Positions 46,050 to 55,697 of a stretch of DNA of 64,000 nucleotides are shown piece after piece. Both the position numbers and the translations under genes were made by a program. The notes beneath the pieces are model-generated. The model saw only the letters and a list, made by a program, of their open reading frames with translations. It had not been told where the DNA came from and searched no databases. This DNA comes from Acinetobacter sp. ANC 5054 (GTDB taxonomy: Bacteria > Pseudomonadota > Gammaproteobacteria > Pseudomonadales > Moraxellaceae), in the NCBI RefSeq assembly GCF_002135295.1, contig NZ_NEGG01000003.1, positions 124,001-188,000 on the forward strand, in the 5' to 3' direction. How positions within the stretch are numbered: the stretch's first letter is position 1; every line of letters begins with the position of its first letter.

Positions 46050-46240
46050 ATAAGTTCCCTAGCTTATATTTTTTAGTTTCAAAATCATTTATATGGTTAT
46101 ATTGTTTTAAATACGAAAATAGACAGACTTCATTTTCGAAGTTTTCATCATACCCATCTATTAAAGCTTTTCCATTGGTTTTTAATATTTTTTTTATTTC
46201 TATGACTTTCTTACAATATCTTTCATTTATTTTTTCTCAT
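46039..46240 (-). pseudogene. Possible small gene with a frameshift in an A6 run
   Basis: Minus strand: after a homopolymer of six As (46235-46230) a frame is open for about 65 codons (it contains KALIDGYDENFENEVCLFSY) and ends at a TAA inside the first codons of the 91-residue gene. It has no start codon in frame. The ATG at 46240 would read into it if the run had five As. So it is a recent frameshift, a sequencing error, or programmed slippage. Function unknown. Confidence 0.4.
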
Positions 46241-46388
46241 ATTTAGCGCAAAAAGCATAGGATTTAATTCATTCGTCGAATCCTATTTTCAAAATCTAAT
46301 GTCTAAGGTAAATAGTTGTATTTTTAACTTCATAGATTCTAATTTTCAGGCTACATTTATCTCCAACCTTTATAAACTCCATATCCAT

Positions 46389-47099
46389 ATGACCACTGTG
46401 CTCCCCGATACAATTTATGCCATTCAACATCTCGCATTTGAAGATTTAGGATCTTTAGAAGATGTGATTTACCAATTGGGTTATCGAGTGCGTTATTTTG
46501 AAGCCGGTGTTGATGACCTCAGCAAGGCCATGCAACACACAGGTTTGGTGATTATATTGGGTGGGCCCATTGGCATTTATGAAACTGAGGACTACCCATT
46601 CTTACAAAAAGAAATAGACTTACTCAAAGTACGTTTGGAAAATAATTTACCCACTTTAGGGATATGTTTGGGCGCGCAATTGATTGCACACGCACTCGAT
46701 GCCAAAGTGTATGCGGGACATAGTAAAGAAATTGGCTGGAGTGAGTTACAACTTGCAAATGTGACTGAAAATATTTTAGCGCCGCTGGCAGAAGTTCCTG
46801 TATTACATTGGCATGGTGATACTTTTGATCTACCTGAAAATTCAACTCTTTTAGCAAGCTCAACGGTCTATCCTAATCAAGCATTTAGTTATGGAAAGAA
46901 TATCCTCGCTTTACAGTTCCATATAGAGGCTGAAGCGTATGCCATGGAAAAATGGTTCATTGGGCATACTTGTGAATTGCGTAAAGCTGACATACATATT
47001 CCTAGTTTACGCGCGGAAAGTCAGCAATATGCCCCGGCTTTGGCACAAGTTGTACCACAAATTTTACAGCAGTTTATACAACGACTTGATTGCAAATAA
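46389..47099 (+). CDS. Class I glutamine amidotransferase-like protein
   Basis: The protein has 236 residues. The triad is complete: the nucleophile Cys in LGICLGAQLIAHAL, and the His and Glu in LALQFHIEAEA. It resembles the GMP-synthase-like stand-alone GATases, which release ammonia from glutamine or act as peptidases. I chose ATG 46389 because the upstream 30 codons have poor composition and no homology that I recognise. The acceptor substrate is unknown. Confidence 0.82.
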   Translation: MTTVLPDTIYAIQHLAFEDLGSLEDVIYQLGYRVRYFEAGVDDLSKAMQHTGLVIILGGPIGIYETEDYPFLQKEIDLLKVRLENNLPTLGICLGAQLIAHALDAKVYAGHSKEIGWSELQLANVTENILAPLAEVPVLHWHGDTFDLPENSTLLASSTVYPNQAFSYGKNILALQFHIEAEAYAMEKWFIGHTCELRKADIHIPSLRAESQQYAPALAQVVPQILQQFIQRLDCK

Positions 47100-47161
47100 T
47101 CTTTCTATTGCATTGTAAAAGGTTTATAAAGACAACAATCTAAGCTTTATCAGCCTTTTCA

Positions 47162-47791
47162 ATGACACCTTTACTTAGTATTGCCCTTATTCATTTCTTC
47201 GCACTCATTAGCCCAGGCCCAGATTTTTTCTTTGTCACACAAAGTGCGATTCGTCAATCTCGAACCCATGCCCTGTGTGCAGCATTGGGTATTTCACTGA
47301 GCATTTTGGTTTGGTCTATTTGTGCAATCAGTGGCTTACATTTCCTTTTTCAAAAAATGGCATGGCTACAACAAGTTTTAATGATCTTAGGTGGACTCTA
47401 CTTACTGTATTTAGGCTATCAATTATTAAAATCCGCTTTTCAAAAAAGTACAATTTCTGCTGTACATGAACCGTCAAACAACCTTACACAAAAATCGCAT
47501 AGTAAAATTTTACTGCAAGGCTTTCTAACCAATATGGCAAATCCCAAAGCCTTGGTTTATTTCAGCAGTGTATTTTCTATTGGTATCAGCACGAATGTCA
47601 GTATTTTTGAGCAAAGCTCTTTATTGGCTTTAGTATTTGTTGAGAGTCTACTCTGGTTTTCTGCTGTTGCACTGGTCTTCTCTGCATCGAAAATCAATCA
47701 TTATTATCAAAAAATTAGTAAAAAAATTGATGGGATTACAGGTGGGATCTTTATCAGTTTTGGAGCTTTGTTATTATTAAATCGTGACTAA
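47162..47791 (+). CDS. LysE/RhtB-family amino acid exporter
   Basis: The protein has 209 residues and about six membrane segments. The family motif SPGPDFFFVTQSAIRQSRTHALCAALGISL covers residues 18-47, and TNMANPKALVYF sits mid-protein. It exports an amino acid or related solute; the substrate is not predictable. It lies 62 bases after the GATase gene, possibly in the same transcript. Confidence 0.9.
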   Translation: MTPLLSIALIHFFALISPGPDFFFVTQSAIRQSRTHALCAALGISLSILVWSICAISGLHFLFQKMAWLQQVLMILGGLYLLYLGYQLLKSAFQKSTISAVHEPSNNLTQKSHSKILLQGFLTNMANPKALVYFSSVFSIGISTNVSIFEQSSLLALVFVESLLWFSAVALVFSASKINHYYQKISKKIDGITGGIFISFGALLLLNRD

Positions 47792-47835
47792 TATAGTGAT
47801 TTAAGAATAGATTATTGTTAACTTCCAATATTAAA

Positions 47836-47857
47836 AAAGCACCCGTTTGGGTGCTTT
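47836..47857 (-). terminator. Terminator between lysE-like and yceI-like genes
   Basis: AAAGCACCC-GTTT-GGGTGCTTT. The T-run is on the minus strand, so it mainly serves the YceI gene. Confidence 0.85.
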
Positions 47858-47883
47858 CCTATTTCAGCTGAGGGAGATAAAAC

Positions 47884-48480
47884 TTACTTGGCTGCTACTT
47901 TCGCCGCAGGAACAGCAGCTTCAGTGGTGATATTTACAGTAATTTTATCACCTACATTTGGCACATAAGCGCCCACACCAAATGCTGAACGGTTAAATGA
48001 CGTTGTGGCATTAAAACCAATTGTTTCTGCTTTAGTCATTGGATGAACAGCTTGTTTATTTAATACGGCATCTAAAACGACAGGTTTAGTCACATTTTTA
48101 ATGGTCAAATTACCTGTAATTTTGTATTTAGTTTTGCTGATTGCTTGTACTTTTGTACTTTTAAATGTGATGTTTGGATATTTTTCAGCATCAAAGAAAT
48201 CAGCAGTTTTTAAATGCTCATCTAAAGCTTTAACGTTAGTATTTAGACTTGATAATGGAATAGTTACATTTACTGACGAGTTTGATGGTTTAGCATTATC
48301 AACATTAATCACACCTTGAATGTCACTAAAATTTGCTGAAGGTGTCGAAAAACCAAAATGGTTCCAGTTGAATACTGTCGCAGTGTGTGTCGGATCAATT
48401 TGATAAGCAACTGGTTTAGCCATGCTAAAAGTTGCCACTGATGCAACTGCCAAACCGATTGTTAATGCTTTAAAGTTCAT
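47884..48480 (-). CDS. YceI-family periplasmic protein
   Basis: The protein has 198 residues with a signal peptide ending FSMA (residue 21). The YceI lipocalin-like domain is shown by YQIDPTHTATVFNWNHFGFSTPSANFSDIQG, PSSSVNVTIPLSSLNT-like sequence, and DFFDAEKYPNITFKSTKV. YceI proteins bind isoprenoid lipids such as polyprenyl chains; the physiological role here is unknown. Monocistronic. Confidence 0.92.
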   Translation of the reverse strand: MNFKALTIGLAVASVATFSMAKPVAYQIDPTHTATVFNWNHFGFSTPSANFSDIQGVINVDNAKPSNSSVNVTIPLSSLNTNVKALDEHLKTADFFDAEKYPNITFKSTKVQAISKTKYKITGNLTIKNVTKPVVLDAVLNKQAVHPMTKAETIGFNATTSFNRSAFGVGAYVPNVGDKITVNITTEAAVPAAKVAAK

Positions 48481-48674
48481 GTTTTTATCTCACTTTTGAA
48501 TATTTACAAGTCTATAGAATTCTGCAGAAAATACAGGATTAAAGATAAAACGTATTGTTCCATCTTTAGAACGATATCTATCTCATAAATGTCCTTACGA
48601 AATTCGATAAATATTTATGTGGCAGAATATGTAAATCCGATTTTTTAAATTTCATGTTTAAAAATAACGCGAGC

Positions 48675-49121
48675 TTACATCCGATATTGTATAAATCCTG
48701 TCTTTTTCGCTACACGGTCATAGAGCAACTTTGCAATTTCATTGGTTTCATGTGTCAGCCAATATACGCGGTCACATTTACGCGCCATGGCAATATCATA
48801 AACATGTTGAATCAGCTTTCGAGCAATGCCTTGACCACGGTATTCCTCTAAGGTGAATAAATCTTGTAAATAGGCATAAGGTTTAATGGTCCAGCAACTG
48901 TCATGCTCAATGATATGTACAATACCAACCACTTGATTATTTAATATCGCTGCAAAGCCATACATCTGTGGCACATCATGACTGACCAACTTATTCCACG
49001 TATTTTGACTGACATGTTCAGGAATATTTGCGTTATAAAATATTTGATAAGCCTGCCATAACGGCATCCACTGCTCTTTGCTGATATTTTGTAAAGGCTT
49101 AATTTCAATTGCGAGTGTCAT
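48675..49121 (-). CDS. GNAT-family N-acetyltransferase
   Basis: The protein has 148 residues. The acetyl-CoA-binding motif is LEEYRGQGIARKLIQHVYDIA, with the preceding strand AYLQDLFT typical of the family. The tail YWLTHETNEIAKLLYDRVAKKTGFIQYRM is also characteristic. The acceptor is unknown. An AAGGA ribosome site lies before the ATG. Confidence 0.88.
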   Translation of the reverse strand: MTLAIEIKPLQNISKEQWMPLWQAYQIFYNANIPEHVSQNTWNKLVSHDVPQMYGFAAILNNQVVGIVHIIEHDSCWTIKPYAYLQDLFTLEEYRGQGIARKLIQHVYDIAMARKCDRVYWLTHETNEIAKLLYDRVAKKTGFIQYRM

Positions 49122-49202
49122 TGCTTATCCTTCCCCCTATCTCTATTAGGCTTCGATCATTTTTTATTTATGAAAGAGATCTATCGTTTTTTCATAATAC
49201 AT

Positions 49203-49573
49203 TTATTGGTTATAACATTCTAAAAATTTGCTTTGAAAATATTCAAGCCAATATAAGTTTTCTTGCTCATCACAATTTTGACTTAAACCTAACATAAATA
49301 CTTTTATTCTAAGAAAAAAATAATATTCACTTTCTTTAAACTGCAAACGATCAATTTCATTCCAATTCAATTGATTTAAATCTTCAAATAGAGTCTCTAA
49401 TTCATGAGAATCATTTGATATCTTAATTTGTTTAATAAAATCATCAAAGAAAAGACAATGTATTCAACACATTTTCTAAAACTAAACAGAAAATCTAATG
49501 CTTTTATATTACTCGTTTTTGATTCTAATCCTATATTTTTAAAAACATGATGAAGCCAGTTCAGTTCATCCAT
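49203..49573 (-). pseudogene. Frameshifted hypothetical gene
   Basis: Minus strand. A frame from ATG 49573 (MDELNWLHHVFKNIGLESKT...) runs about 40 codons in good coding style to near 49455. It then continues in another frame (DDFIKQIKISNDSHELETLF ... FLECYNQ) to the TAA at 49203. Neither piece alone is a sensible protein; joined they give about 123 residues rich in acidic and aromatic residues. The break is in GTCTTTTCTTTG. It is either a decayed gene or a base-call error. No function is assigned. Confidence 0.5.
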
Positions 49574-49616
49574 CTTTATCCTACTTATCCATTGCTCATG
49601 ACTATTTTTTAGATTA

Positions 49617-49640
49617 TAAAAAGCCCATTATAGGGCTTTT
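49617..49640 (-). terminator. Terminator of the 71-residue gene
   Basis: AAAGCCC-ATTATA-GGGCTTT with A/T runs on both sides. Confidence 0.88.
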
Positions 49641-49652
49641 TCTTTTTAGGAT

Positions 49653-49868
49653 TTACAGCTTCTCAACCAAAATACGGTCAACTTGCTTTAAGCCTGTATG
49701 CTTCTCATGGTTTTTGCGACGTATCTTGATCACCTTATCTTCCTGCAAATCTTGCAACATCAGTTCTACAGCAACCATTTCTGCAAGTTCTAGGTCTGTA
49801 CCAATCCACTTCTGTTCACCAGCATCCATCAAGACAATTTCTTCATTTATCTGATCGTAAAGGCTCAT
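49653..49868 (-). CDS. Small protein of unknown function
   Basis: The protein has 71 residues (MSLYDQINEEIVLMDAGEQK...). It is acidic at the start and basic at the end, with no signal peptide or membrane segment. It has a good ribosome site (GAGGA) and its own terminator, so it is probably a real gene. An ATG 3 bases upstream is possible. Confidence 0.65.
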   Translation of the reverse strand: MSLYDQINEEIVLMDAGEQKWIGTDLELAEMVAVELMLQDLQEDKVIKIRRKNHEKHTGLKQVDRILVEKL

Positions 49869-50019
49869 CATTTCCTCACTTGGGTCTTTATTTCACCCAT
49901 GACTGAATACTGTATGAATTAAACCAATTTTAAACCTTTGATTTAATTCATTCGTTACAAATCGTTATTTATATAACTTCGCTGAATTGTTCAAAACTAA
50001 GCACTGGAAAATTCAGCAA

Positions 50020-50047
50020 TAAAAAACGCCCCTTTTACTGGGGCGTC
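50020..50047 (-). terminator. Terminator after tkt
   Basis: Minus strand ACGCCCC-AGTAAAA-GGGGCGT followed by a T-run. Confidence 0.9.
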
Positions 50048-50072
50048 TTTATCTACAGTTAATCGCGAAGGA

Positions 50073-52061
50073 TTAAGCTGTAATTTCTTTCACTGCAGCA
50101 ACAACTGCATCAGCAGTAATGCCGAAGTGTTTGTACAAGTCTTTCGCTGGAGCAGATTCACCGTAAGTCGTCATACCGATTACGCGGCCATCAAGACCAA
50201 CGAATTTCCACCAGTAATCTACATGTGCAGCTTCAACAGCAACACGAGCGCGGATATTTGATGGAAGAACTGCTTCACGGTAAGCCGCATCTTGTTTTAC
50301 GAATTCTTCAGCACATGGCATAGAAACAACACGTACGCCGTCAAGTTGAGCGTAAGCATCCATTGCCAATGAAACTTCTGAACCAGTCGCAATGATGATT
50401 GCTTTTAATTCGCCTTTTTCTTCAGCCAATACATAACCACCTTTCGCAACGTCAGCAATTTGCTGAGCTGTACGTGTTTGGAATGGTAAGTTTTGACGAG
50501 AGAAGATTAACGCTGTAGGACCTTCTGAACGAAGTAGCGCAGATTTCCAAGAAATAGACGCTTCTACAGTGTCACATGGACGCCATGTATTTAGGTTTGG
50601 TGTACCACGTAAAGAGGCAATTTGTTCTACAGGTTGGTGTGTAGGACCATCTTCACCTAGACCGATTGAGTCATGGGTATAAACATGGATCACACGTTGT
50701 TTCATCAATGCAGACATACGTACTGCATTACGCGCATATTCCATGAACATTAAGAATGTTGCAACATAAGGAACGAAACCGCCATGCAGCGCTACACCAT
50801 TCGCAATTGCAGTCATACCAAATTCACGTACGCCGTAGTGAACGTAGTTACCCGCTGGATTAGATTCAACGCCTTCCGCGCCTTTCCATAAAGTCAGGTT
50901 AGAACCTGCAAGGTCAGCAGAACCACCTAAAATTTCTGGAAGTTGTGGTGCAAATGCTTGAATGGCATTTTGGCTTGCTTTACGTGTTGCAATGGTTTCT
51001 TCTTTTGCATTCACTTCTGCAATATAAGCATCAGCTTTAGCAACGAAGTCTGCAGGAAGATCACCAGCAAGACGACGTTTTAATTCAGCTGCTTCAGTTG
51101 GGTATTTAGCTGCATATGCTGCAAATACGTCATTCCAAGCAGATTCTGATTGAGTACCTTTCGCTTTAGCATCCCATGCAGCATATACGTCTGTAGGAAT
51201 TTCAAATGGACCTTCAGTCCAGCCCAAAGCTTCACGAGTTAATGCAATTTCGTCATTACCTAGCGGCGCACCGTGGCAATCTTCTTTACCTTGTTTGTTT
51301 GGTGAGCCCAAACCAATCACTGTTTTACAGATAATTAATGTAGGTTTAGCAGTTTCAGCTTTTGCTTCAACAGTTGCAGCACGGATTGCATCAGCATCAT
51401 GACCATCAACTTTAAGCACTTGCCAGCCGTAAGCTAGGAAACGCTGTTCTGTATCGTCTGAGAACCAACCTTCTACTTCACCGTCAATTGAGATGCCGTT
51501 GTCATCATAGTAAGCAATAAGTTTACCTAGACCTAAGGTACCCGCCAATGAACATGCTTCGTGTGAAACACCTTCCATTAAGCAACCATCGCCCAAGAAG
51601 CAGTAAGTGTTGTGATCAACAACTTTAATGTCTTCTTTGTTGAATTGAGCTGCTAAAGTTTTTTCAGCAAGTGCAAAACCAACAGCATTGGCAATACCTT
51701 GACCTAATGGACCAGTGGTAGTTTCGATACCAGGTGCATAACCAAGTTCTGGGTGACCTGGAGTTTTAGAGTGTAATTGACGGAAAGATTTTAAATCTTC
51801 AATTGAAAGTTCATAACCTGTTAAGTGCAATAGCGCATATTGCAACATAGAACCATGGCCGTTAGACAATACAAAACGGTCGCGGTTCGCCCATTGTGGG
51901 TTTGCAGGGTTGTGGTTTAGAAATTCACGCCATACCACATCAGCAATATCTGCCATCCCCATTGGAGCACCTGGATGTCCTGAATTTGCTTTTTGCACAG
52001 CATCCATTGCCAATACACGAATTGCGTTTGCAATACGACGTTCGTTAAGCGGGGTTGTCAT
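50073..52061 (-). CDS. tkt: Transketolase
   Basis: The protein has 662 residues. It is thiamine diphosphate-dependent and moves two-carbon units between ketose and aldose phosphates in the pentose phosphate pathway. Signatures: [21 protein letters not shown] (residues 19-39), the ThDP motif [19 protein letters not shown] with [10 protein letters not shown], and [17 protein letters not shown] in the pyrimidine domain. Full length; next to metK as in many Acinetobacter and Pseudomonas relatives. Confidence 0.96.
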   Translation of the reverse strand: MTTPLNERRIANAIRVLAMDAVQKANSGHPGAPMGMADIADVVWREFLNHNPANPQWANRDRFVLSNGHGSMLQYALLHLTGYELSIEDLKSFRQLHSKTPGHPELGYAPGIETTTGPLGQGIANAVGFALAEKTLAAQFNKEDIKVVDHNTYCFLGDGCLMEGVSHEACSLAGTLGLGKLIAYYDDNGISIDGEVEGWFSDDTEQRFLAYGWQVLKVDGHDADAIRAATVEAKAETAKPTLIICKTVIGLGSPNKQGKEDCHGAPLGNDEIALTREALGWTEGPFEIPTDVYAAWDAKAKGTQSESAWNDVFAAYAAKYPTEAAELKRRLAGDLPADFVAKADAYIAEVNAKEETIATRKASQNAIQAFAPQLPEILGGSADLAGSNLTLWKGAEGVESNPAGNYVHYGVREFGMTAIANGVALHGGFVPYVATFLMFMEYARNAVRMSALMKQRVIHVYTHDSIGLGEDGPTHQPVEQIASLRGTPNLNTWRPCDTVEASISWKSALLRSEGPTALIFSRQNLPFQTRTAQQIADVAKGGYVLAEEKGELKAIIIATGSEVSLAMDAYAQLDGVRVVSMPCAEEFVKQDAAYREAVLPSNIRARVAVEAAHVDYWWKFVGLDGRVIGMTTYGESAPAKDLYKHFGITADAVVAAVKEITA

Positions 52062-52460
52062 AGGTCAGAGTCCAAACAAATGGTTTAAAGATTAAGATGA
52101 ATAAGAATTCAAAGATGCGCATATTGTCTTAAAAAAAGCGGAATGGGTAAAGCCTCAAGGGCAATATTTCGCTAATAATTCCTACACCTTTTGTATTTTG
52201 GGCACAAATTACCCAACTTCAAGCCCAGAAGCCATGTTTATTTTATATACAGTAGTATTTCAATCTGTCCAAATGATGACGAAACTTAAAAGTGCTGGAA
52301 TAAATAAAGTGAAAAATTGGATTAATGAAACAGACCGTATCAGATCCCTTAAATTTAATTTCTATCACATGCAAAGCAAGTATTCTTAAATAGGATTTTC
52401 TTAAAATTATGAGACCTTTAAAATACTCAACCTTATGGATAATTTTCAAAGCATTTTAAT
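52062..52460. other. Intergenic region upstream of tkt, no gene seen
   Basis: About 400 AT-rich bases. Two opposed frames of 63-68 codons exist, but neither has a ribosome site or coding character. The tkt promoter should lie near 52062-52140. Confidence 0.5.
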
Positions 52461-52886
52461 CTATATACCTTGACATGAGACAGGTAAATAACGCTGCGAA
52501 ATGTCATTCGATTTACAGTTCCAAGCACCGTTTAAACCATCTGGAATACTGAAATAAATATTTTTTGAACGAAGTACGTAATTTACATTTGTTGCATTAA
52601 AAGTAAAAACTACGGAGCAGGTCCCTGCCACATCAGCAATTTCACTCTTAGCAATATATTTGGTACTGATACTTTCATTAAGTGCAATATTTAAGTCTGC
52701 ACACGATTGCTCTTCAGAATATTGTTCGATTAACTTTAATTTATAAGGAGATATCATCCCGAGAACTTCTGCTACCTGCGCACGAGCGACATAACCATTA
52801 TAAGAAACAGTTGCTATAGCCGCCAAAATTCCAATGATCGCCACCACAATCATGATTTCAATTAAAGTGAATCCTGCCTGCTTCAT
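52461..52886 (-). CDS. Type IV pilin-like protein (PilE/PilA type)
   Basis: The protein has 141 residues. The class III prepilin signal is MKQAG^FTLIEIMIVVAIIGILA: cleavage after Gly5, methylatable Phe at +1, Glu at +5, and a hydrophobic N-terminal helix. A Cys pair near the end (C in NGAWNCKSN and PVSCQG) could make the D-region disulfide. ATG 52886 has GGGGG upstream; the longer frame overlaps the sigma-54 promoter and is not used. Could be a major or minor pilin. Confidence 0.85.
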   Translation of the reverse strand: MKQAGFTLIEIMIVVAIIGILAAIATVSYNGYVARAQVAEVLGMISPYKLKLIEQYSEEQSCADLNIALNESISTKYIAKSEIADVAGTCSVVFTFNATNVNYVLRSKNIYFSIPDGLNGAWNCKSNDISQRYLPVSCQGI

Positions 52887-52918
52887 AGTTATACCCCCAT
52901 ATAACAATATGGAAATTT

Positions 52919-52935
52919 TGCAATTTTTATGCCAG
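52919..52935 (-). promoter_or_regulatory. Sigma-54 promoter of the pilin gene
   Basis: Minus strand CTGGCATAAAAATTGCA has GG-N10-GC spacing and matches the pilA-type RpoN/PilR promoter. The predicted start, near 52908, leaves a 22-base leader. Confidence 0.72.
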
Positions 52936-52940
52936 CACAT

Positions 52941-53312
52941 AAAAACCTTATAAATAAATACCTTACACCAGTTAAATAATGATAAATTCGTCTTTTAGTG
53001 ACATTTATGGGCAATATGTCACATAATTAGACACCATAAAGATTATTCAAATAATTAAAATGAAAAGCATTCAACTCAAAATCAATCCATATCAATTGTA
53101 GAATTATCGAAATAATATATAAGTCGACAATACTGCGGCATAATTCAAAAAATTTGTGCTTTGTTATCTCATATCAATTTTTTAGATGCTTATATCAATT
53201 AAAAAGTAATGAAAATGAATTAAATTCACCCATTTTGGTCGTGTGATGCTAGTCCTCAAGTCAATCTCGATGTAACATATTGCGTCTTTTGAATTTAACT
53301 GTGATAGGACTT
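52941..53312. other. AT-rich region between pilin and metK
   Basis: About 370 bases with no gene. A perfect 7-bp inverted repeat (GTGACAT/ATGTCAC, 52998-53022) is the only structure noted. I see no SAM riboswitch pattern before metK. Confidence 0.5.
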
Positions 53313-54479
53313 ATGCGCGAGTACGCTGTATTTACCTCGGAATCTGTAAGCGAAGGCCATCCAGATAAAATGGCTGACCAAATCAGTGACGCTATTTTGG
53401 ATGCAATCTTAAAAGAAGACCCTTATGCACGGGTTGCTTGTGAAACGCTTGTAAAAACAGGTGCTGTAGTACTTGCTGGTGAAATCACAACAACTGCCAA
53501 CGTTGACTTTGAAGCAATCGTTCGCCATACCGTAAATGGCATTGGATATCATCATACTGACTTAGGTTTTGATGGTTCAACTTGTGCGGTCATTAACATG
53601 ATCGGTAAGCAATCTCCTGAAATCGCTCAAGGCGTTGACCGTCAAAAACCCGAAGATCAGGGTGCTGGCGACCAAGGCTTAATGTTTGGTTATGCAAGCC
53701 GTGAAACTGATGTTTTAATGCCTGCCCCAATTTCATATGCTCACCGTTTAATGGAAAAGCAAGCAGAGTTACGTCGTGACGGCACTTTACCTTGGTTACG
53801 CCCAGATGCGAAAAGCCAAGTAACGTTTGCTTATGAAAATGGTGTACCTGTACGCTTAGATGCTGTTGTACTTTCTACCCAGCACGATCCAGAAATCTCT
53901 CAAGCAAACTTGAAAGAAGCTGTGATTGAAGAAATTGTGAAGAAAATTATTCCTGCTGAAATGTTCCATGCTGGTACTAAATTCCACATCAACCCAACTG
54001 GTCTATTCGTCATTGGCGGCCCTGTAGGTGACTGTGGTTTAACAGGTCGTAAAATCATTGTTGATACTTACGGCGGTATGGCGCGTCATGGCGGCGGTGC
54101 TTTCTCTGGTAAAGATCCATCGAAAGTTGACCGTTCAGCTGCATACGCTGGTCGTTATGTTGCTAAAAATATTGTGGCTGCTGGTCTTGCTGACAAATGT
54201 GAAATCCAAGTGTCTTATGCGATTGGTGTAGCAGAACCAACGTCAATTTCAATCAATACATTCAACACAGGTAAAGTGTCTGATGAACTGATTGTTCAAT
54301 TGGTTCGTGAGCACTTTGACCTACGCCCATATGGCATTACCCGCATGTTGGATCTAATCCAGCCTATGTATAAGCAAACTGCTGCTTATGGTCACTTTGG
54401 CCGTGAAGGTTCAGACACTGCATTTACATGGGAAAAAACTGACAAAGTTGAAGCGCTTAAAGCATCTGCTGGCCTTTAA
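53313..54479 (+). CDS. metK: S-adenosylmethionine synthetase
   Basis: The protein has 388 residues and makes SAM from methionine and ATP. Signatures: [24 protein letters not shown] (residues 6-29), [45 protein letters not shown] 53313 has AGGA 6 bases upstream; an upstream in-frame extension of 11 codons lacks a site. Confidence 0.97.
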   Translation: MREYAVFTSESVSEGHPDKMADQISDAILDAILKEDPYARVACETLVKTGAVVLAGEITTTANVDFEAIVRHTVNGIGYHHTDLGFDGSTCAVINMIGKQSPEIAQGVDRQKPEDQGAGDQGLMFGYASRETDVLMPAPISYAHRLMEKQAELRRDGTLPWLRPDAKSQVTFAYENGVPVRLDAVVLSTQHDPEISQANLKEAVIEEIVKKIIPAEMFHAGTKFHINPTGLFVIGGPVGDCGLTGRKIIVDTYGGMARHGGGAFSGKDPSKVDRSAAYAGRYVAKNIVAAGLADKCEIQVSYAIGVAEPTSISINTFNTGKVSDELIVQLVREHFDLRPYGITRMLDLIQPMYKQTAAYGHFGREGSDTAFTWEKTDKVEALKASAGL

Positions 54480-54497
54480 TTTTTTAGTTGTTTCTTT

Positions 54498-54528
54498 AAA
54501 AAAGCCTGCACATTGCAGGCTTTTTTAT
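54498..54528 (+). terminator. Terminator after metK
   Basis: AAAAAAGCCTGCA-CAT-TGCAGGCTTTTTT, a strong stem with T-run. Confidence 0.92.
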
Positions 54529-54599
54529 TGTCTACAACATAATCAAAATAACGTTGACTTCAATCTAAGCCTAAATTATTAATATAAATACAAAAATAT

Positions 54600-55049
54600 A
54601 TGAAGAATGCGATTATGCCCTTTCCATTAGACTATAAATTTATTATCGCCACTGAAGAACAATTAGGTTTCAATTTTCCGGAACAGTATAAAGCCAAAAT
54701 GCAAATTGATAATGGCGGCGAATTCGGCATTAGCATGTCAGACTCTGATGAATATGAAGAAGGAGATGAAATAGAAGCTTGGTGGCTTTTTCCCTTCCAA
54801 GACACCAGCGATATAAAACGAATTAAGCGCACAATGGGTCATCTTGTAGAAGAAAACAAATCAATTCGTGAAATCGAGGATTTCCCTGCCAATAGTGTTG
54901 CCATTGCACATAACGATGCAGGTGATTATTTATTGATGCGGGCCGAAAACACACAATTGACAGAAGAAATTTATTTATGGCGTCATGATGACAGTGAATT
55001 TATCTACCTCATTGCAGCTTCTATCAAGGACCTCATTCAAAATGAGTGA
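54600..55049 (+). CDS. SMI1/KNR4-family protein
   Basis: The protein has 149 residues. The SMI1/KNR4 fold is indicated by EEQLGFNFPEQYKAKMQIDNGGEF near the start, then WWLFPFQDT and ANSVAIAHNDAGDYLLM. In bacteria many such proteins are immunity proteins to polymorphic toxins, but no toxin gene is adjacent, so it is an orphan or a housekeeping member. A second Met at codon 6 (54615) may be the real start. Confidence 0.78.
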   Translation: MKNAIMPFPLDYKFIIATEEQLGFNFPEQYKAKMQIDNGGEFGISMSDSDEYEEGDEIEAWWLFPFQDTSDIKRIKRTMGHLVEENKSIREIEDFPANSVAIAHNDAGDYLLMRAENTQLTEEIYLWRHDDSEFIYLIAASIKDLIQNE

Positions 55050-55202
55050 TTAAATCCTGACTAAAATCAACGTTCCAAAGGTAAAGCAAAATGGATAAAA
55101 ATTACACTAAATCAACAATTTTTGATCGATATTTGAATATTTTTTCAGCTAATATTATTTCAGCCCTTGCTACAGGGCATAACAAAAATGAGGAATAACA
55201 CC

Positions 55203-55547
55203 ATGAATAAATTACTTGTTGCTTTAGGTCTAGCTGCGACTGTTGCTCTTGTTGGCTGTAATAAAGATAAAGCGCCTGAAACGGGCGCTACAACTGGCGA
55301 ACACATAGAAAATGCTGCTGACCAAGCAGGCCATGATATTGCAAATGCAACTTCTGAAGCAGCTTCTGCAACAGCTACTGCCGTTGATAATGCTGCTCAT
55401 GATACCGCTGTTGCTGCTGACAACGCTGCTGAACATGCTGAAGCTGCTGCACACAATGCAAAAGAAGCGGCTAAAGAGGCAACTGCTGCGACTGCTGGTG
55501 CAGTTGAACAAGGTGCTGCAAATGTGAAAGAAAAAGCACAGCAATAA
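55203..55547 (+). CDS. Small Ala-rich lipoprotein with helical repeats
   Basis: The protein has 114 residues. Lipobox LVGC (Cys about residue 17). The rest is Ala-rich with repeated blocks such as AAHDTAVAADNAAEHAEAAAHNAKEAA, expected to form one long amphipathic helix, like an Lpp- or LEA-type protein. A GAGGAAT ribosome site decides ATG 55203. The repeat composition leaves other frames and the opposite strand open by chance. Confidence 0.8.
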   Translation: MNKLLVALGLAATVALVGCNKDKAPETGATTGEHIENAADQAGHDIANATSEAASATATAVDNAAHDTAVAADNAAEHAEAAAHNAKEAAKEATAATAGAVEQGAANVKEKAQQ

Positions 55548-55559
55548 TCTTTGCAAAAG

Positions 55560-55588
55560 AGAGCTCCTATTCAGGGGCTTTTTTTGTC
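55560..55588 (+). terminator. Terminator after Ala-rich lipoprotein
   Basis: GAGCTCC-TATTCA-GGGGCTT with G-T pairs, followed by a T-run. Confidence 0.8.
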
Positions 55589-55697
55589 TGTAATTGCTGA
55601 AATATCAGAAAAAATTGTATAAAAGTGACTTGAAGTTTAACCCTATTCGGTTCACCCTATTGCAAACTTTTTAATAACAATTCATTAAGAGCAAATA

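Noticed and set aside
52198..52389. 63-codon plus-strand frame upstream of tkt
   Set aside because: No ribosome site, an opposing frame of similar length, and AT-rich non-coding composition.
52941..53312. Possible SAM riboswitch before metK
   Set aside because: No SAM-I/II/V pattern is seen, and gammaproteobacterial metK genes usually lack one.
55230..55556. 108-codon minus-strand open frame opposite the Ala-rich lipoprotein
   Set aside because: It is Ser/Cys-rich, the mirror of Ala codons on the plus strand. The plus frame has a lipobox and a good ribosome site.
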